Positions 5,048-5,938 of a stretch of 5,938 nucleotides of DNA are shown piece by piece. The notes beneath the pieces are model-generated. The model saw only the letters and a program-made list of their open reading frames with translations, ran no database searches and was not told where the DNA came from. The DNA is taken from assembly GCA_003501375.1 (NCBI GenBank), contig DNPO01000104.1, positions 1-5,938 of the forward strand. Direction: 5' to 3'. The DNA is from Candidatus Sumerlaeota bacterium (GTDB lineage: Bacteria; Sumerlaeota; Sumerlaeia; UBA8349). The first letter of the stretch is position 1. Every line of letters starts with the position of its first letter. The translations under genes were made by a program, and so were the position numbers.

Positions 5048-5938
5048 TTACTTTTCTCCATCAAGGGTAAAGAAAAATGTGGCACCTTGTTCAACCGCGC
5101 CTTCGGCCCAAATATTCCCGCCGTGCCGCTGAACAATCCGCTGCACCGTTGCAAGTCCGACACCATTCCCTTCAAACTCATCCGCCAGATGTAAGCGCTG
5201 GAATGGGATAAATAATTTTGCGACATAATTCATGTTAAATCCCGCGCCATCGTCCCGCACGTAATAAACAACCTGTTCCTCGCGCTTCGATACTCCAAAC
5301 TCAATGCGCGCGTGCGCATGCTTTGCCGTAAACTTAACCGCGTTGTTCAAGAGGTTCTCCAGCGCATTTTCCAACAGACGACCATCCGCATTTGCCTGCA
5401 CCTCTGGCGCAATTATCCATTCTATCTGCCGGTGCGGGTGCTGCGCTTGCAACGTATCGCACAGGTGCTGCACCGTGGCACTGATATCCACCCTATTCCG
5501 CTTCAACTCGCTCCGCTGAAGACGGGATAGTTTAAGCAGATCGTCGATTAACTGTGCCATACGATGCGTAGCACTCTGTACCTCGTCCAGATAATGCCGC
5601 CCTTGCAGGCTGAGGTGCCTGTCAGCGTCTTCCCGCAATGCCTGGGTAAACCCTCCGATACTCCGCAAAGGCGCACGCAAATCGTGCGAGACGGAATAGG
5701 AAAAAGTTTCCAACTCGCGGTTGGTCATCTCCAATTGCGCGGTACGTTCCTTGACACGCACCTCCAGTTCAGCATTCCACCGCTTGATTTTTTCCTCGGC
5801 ATCTTTGCGCTCTTCCAGCACCGCCGCCACAACCAAGGCGGTTAACGCCATCACCCCAAGAAACGATTGCACTTCAATAATCAGAGAGCATACGCGACTA
5901 ACGGACAAGGCGGAAAACTGCCCGGACAGATGCGGCGT
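5048..5938 (-). CDS. Membrane sensor histidine kinase, 5'-truncated by the window edge (MASE1-like remnant, HisKA, HATPase_c)
   Basis: The frame is open to the window edge, giving at least 297 codons including the stop; the 5' part is missing. Numbering here starts at the edge codon. Residues 1-44 contain a hydrophobic helix (FLGVMALTALVVAAVLEER) whose sequence resembles the end of MASE1 integral-membrane sensor domains, so a multi-pass sensor probably lies upstream. A charged coiled-coil linker (about 42-78) leads to HisKA with phospho-acceptor H85 in FSYSVSHDLRAPLRSI, the phytochrome-like type. HATPase_c has the N-box ENLLNNAVKFT, G1 DDGAGF (D230, G231, G233), an IPFQRLH F-box and G2 GNGVGLATV. 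It ends GEK, with no attached receiver. A TTG at 5908 could be mistaken for a start, but the conserved sequence continues before it. The hybrid kinase begins 24 bp downstream, so the two are likely one operon, and the hybrid's N-terminal receiver is a plausible phosphoryl acceptor. Confidence 0.93.
   Translation of the reverse strand, partial: TPHLSGQFSALSVSRVCSLIIEVQSFLGVMALTALVVAAVLEERKDAEEKIKRWNAELEVRVKERTAQLEMTNRELETFSYSVSHDLRAPLRSIGGFTQALREDADRHLSLQGRHYLDEVQSATHRMAQLIDDLLKLSRLQRSELKRNRVDISATVQHLCDTLQAQHPHRQIEWIIAPEVQANADGRLLENALENLLNNAVKFTAKHAHARIEFGVSKREEQVVYYVRDDGAGFNMNYVAKLFIPFQRLHLADEFEGNGVGLATVQRIVQRHGGNIWAEGAVEQGATFFFTLDGEK

Noticed and set aside
5906..5908. TTG as the start codon of the membrane kinase
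   Set aside because: The frame stays open to the window edge and the preceding residues fit the continued MASE1-like membrane region, so the gene is partial rather than started here.

Overview
The window looks like ordinary bacterial chromosome of medium GC content. All four supported genes are on the minus strand and read from high to low coordinates. No marker fixes the organism. The intergenic arrays of small CTTCAG/CTTTAG-centred hairpins and the large PAS-rich hybrid kinase recall environmental bacteria of the Verrucomicrobia/PVC type or Deltaproteobacteria-like lineages, but this is a weak inference from style, not a taxonomic call.

Layout in transcription order. (1) At 5938-5048 lies the 3' part of a membrane sensor histidine kinase. 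Its frame is open to the window edge and begins inside what looks like the last helix of a MASE1-type membrane sensor; a complete HisKA and HATPase core follows. (2) After 24 bp comes a complete 894-residue soluble hybrid kinase, REC-PAS-PAS-PAS-HisKA-HATPase-REC (5023-2339). The two are probably one operon and could form a local phosphorelay. No DNA-binding or enzymatic output protein lies in the window. (3) A 416-bp spacer (2338-1923) is dominated by a large mirror-symmetric palindrome at 2043-2329 with perfect 53-bp arms. (4) A GT4-family glycosyltransferase (1922-753) follows, and 13 bp after it comes (5) a small single-pass membrane protein of unknown function (739-41) with a Pro-rich linker and a SHOCT-like C-terminal tail. 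These two are probably co-transcribed.

How the genes work together. The kinases form a signalling unit and the glycosyltransferase pair a cell-surface polysaccharide unit. The palindrome separates them and may end the kinase transcript. Nothing in the sequence shows directly that the kinases control the glycosyltransferase.

The most notable object is the palindrome. It holds eight copies of a CTTYAG core, four in one orientation and then four in the other. Their start-to-start spacings are 27-44-22-33-22-44-27 bp, exactly symmetric about position 2187. Parts of the same unit recur in the leader of the glycosyltransferase gene.
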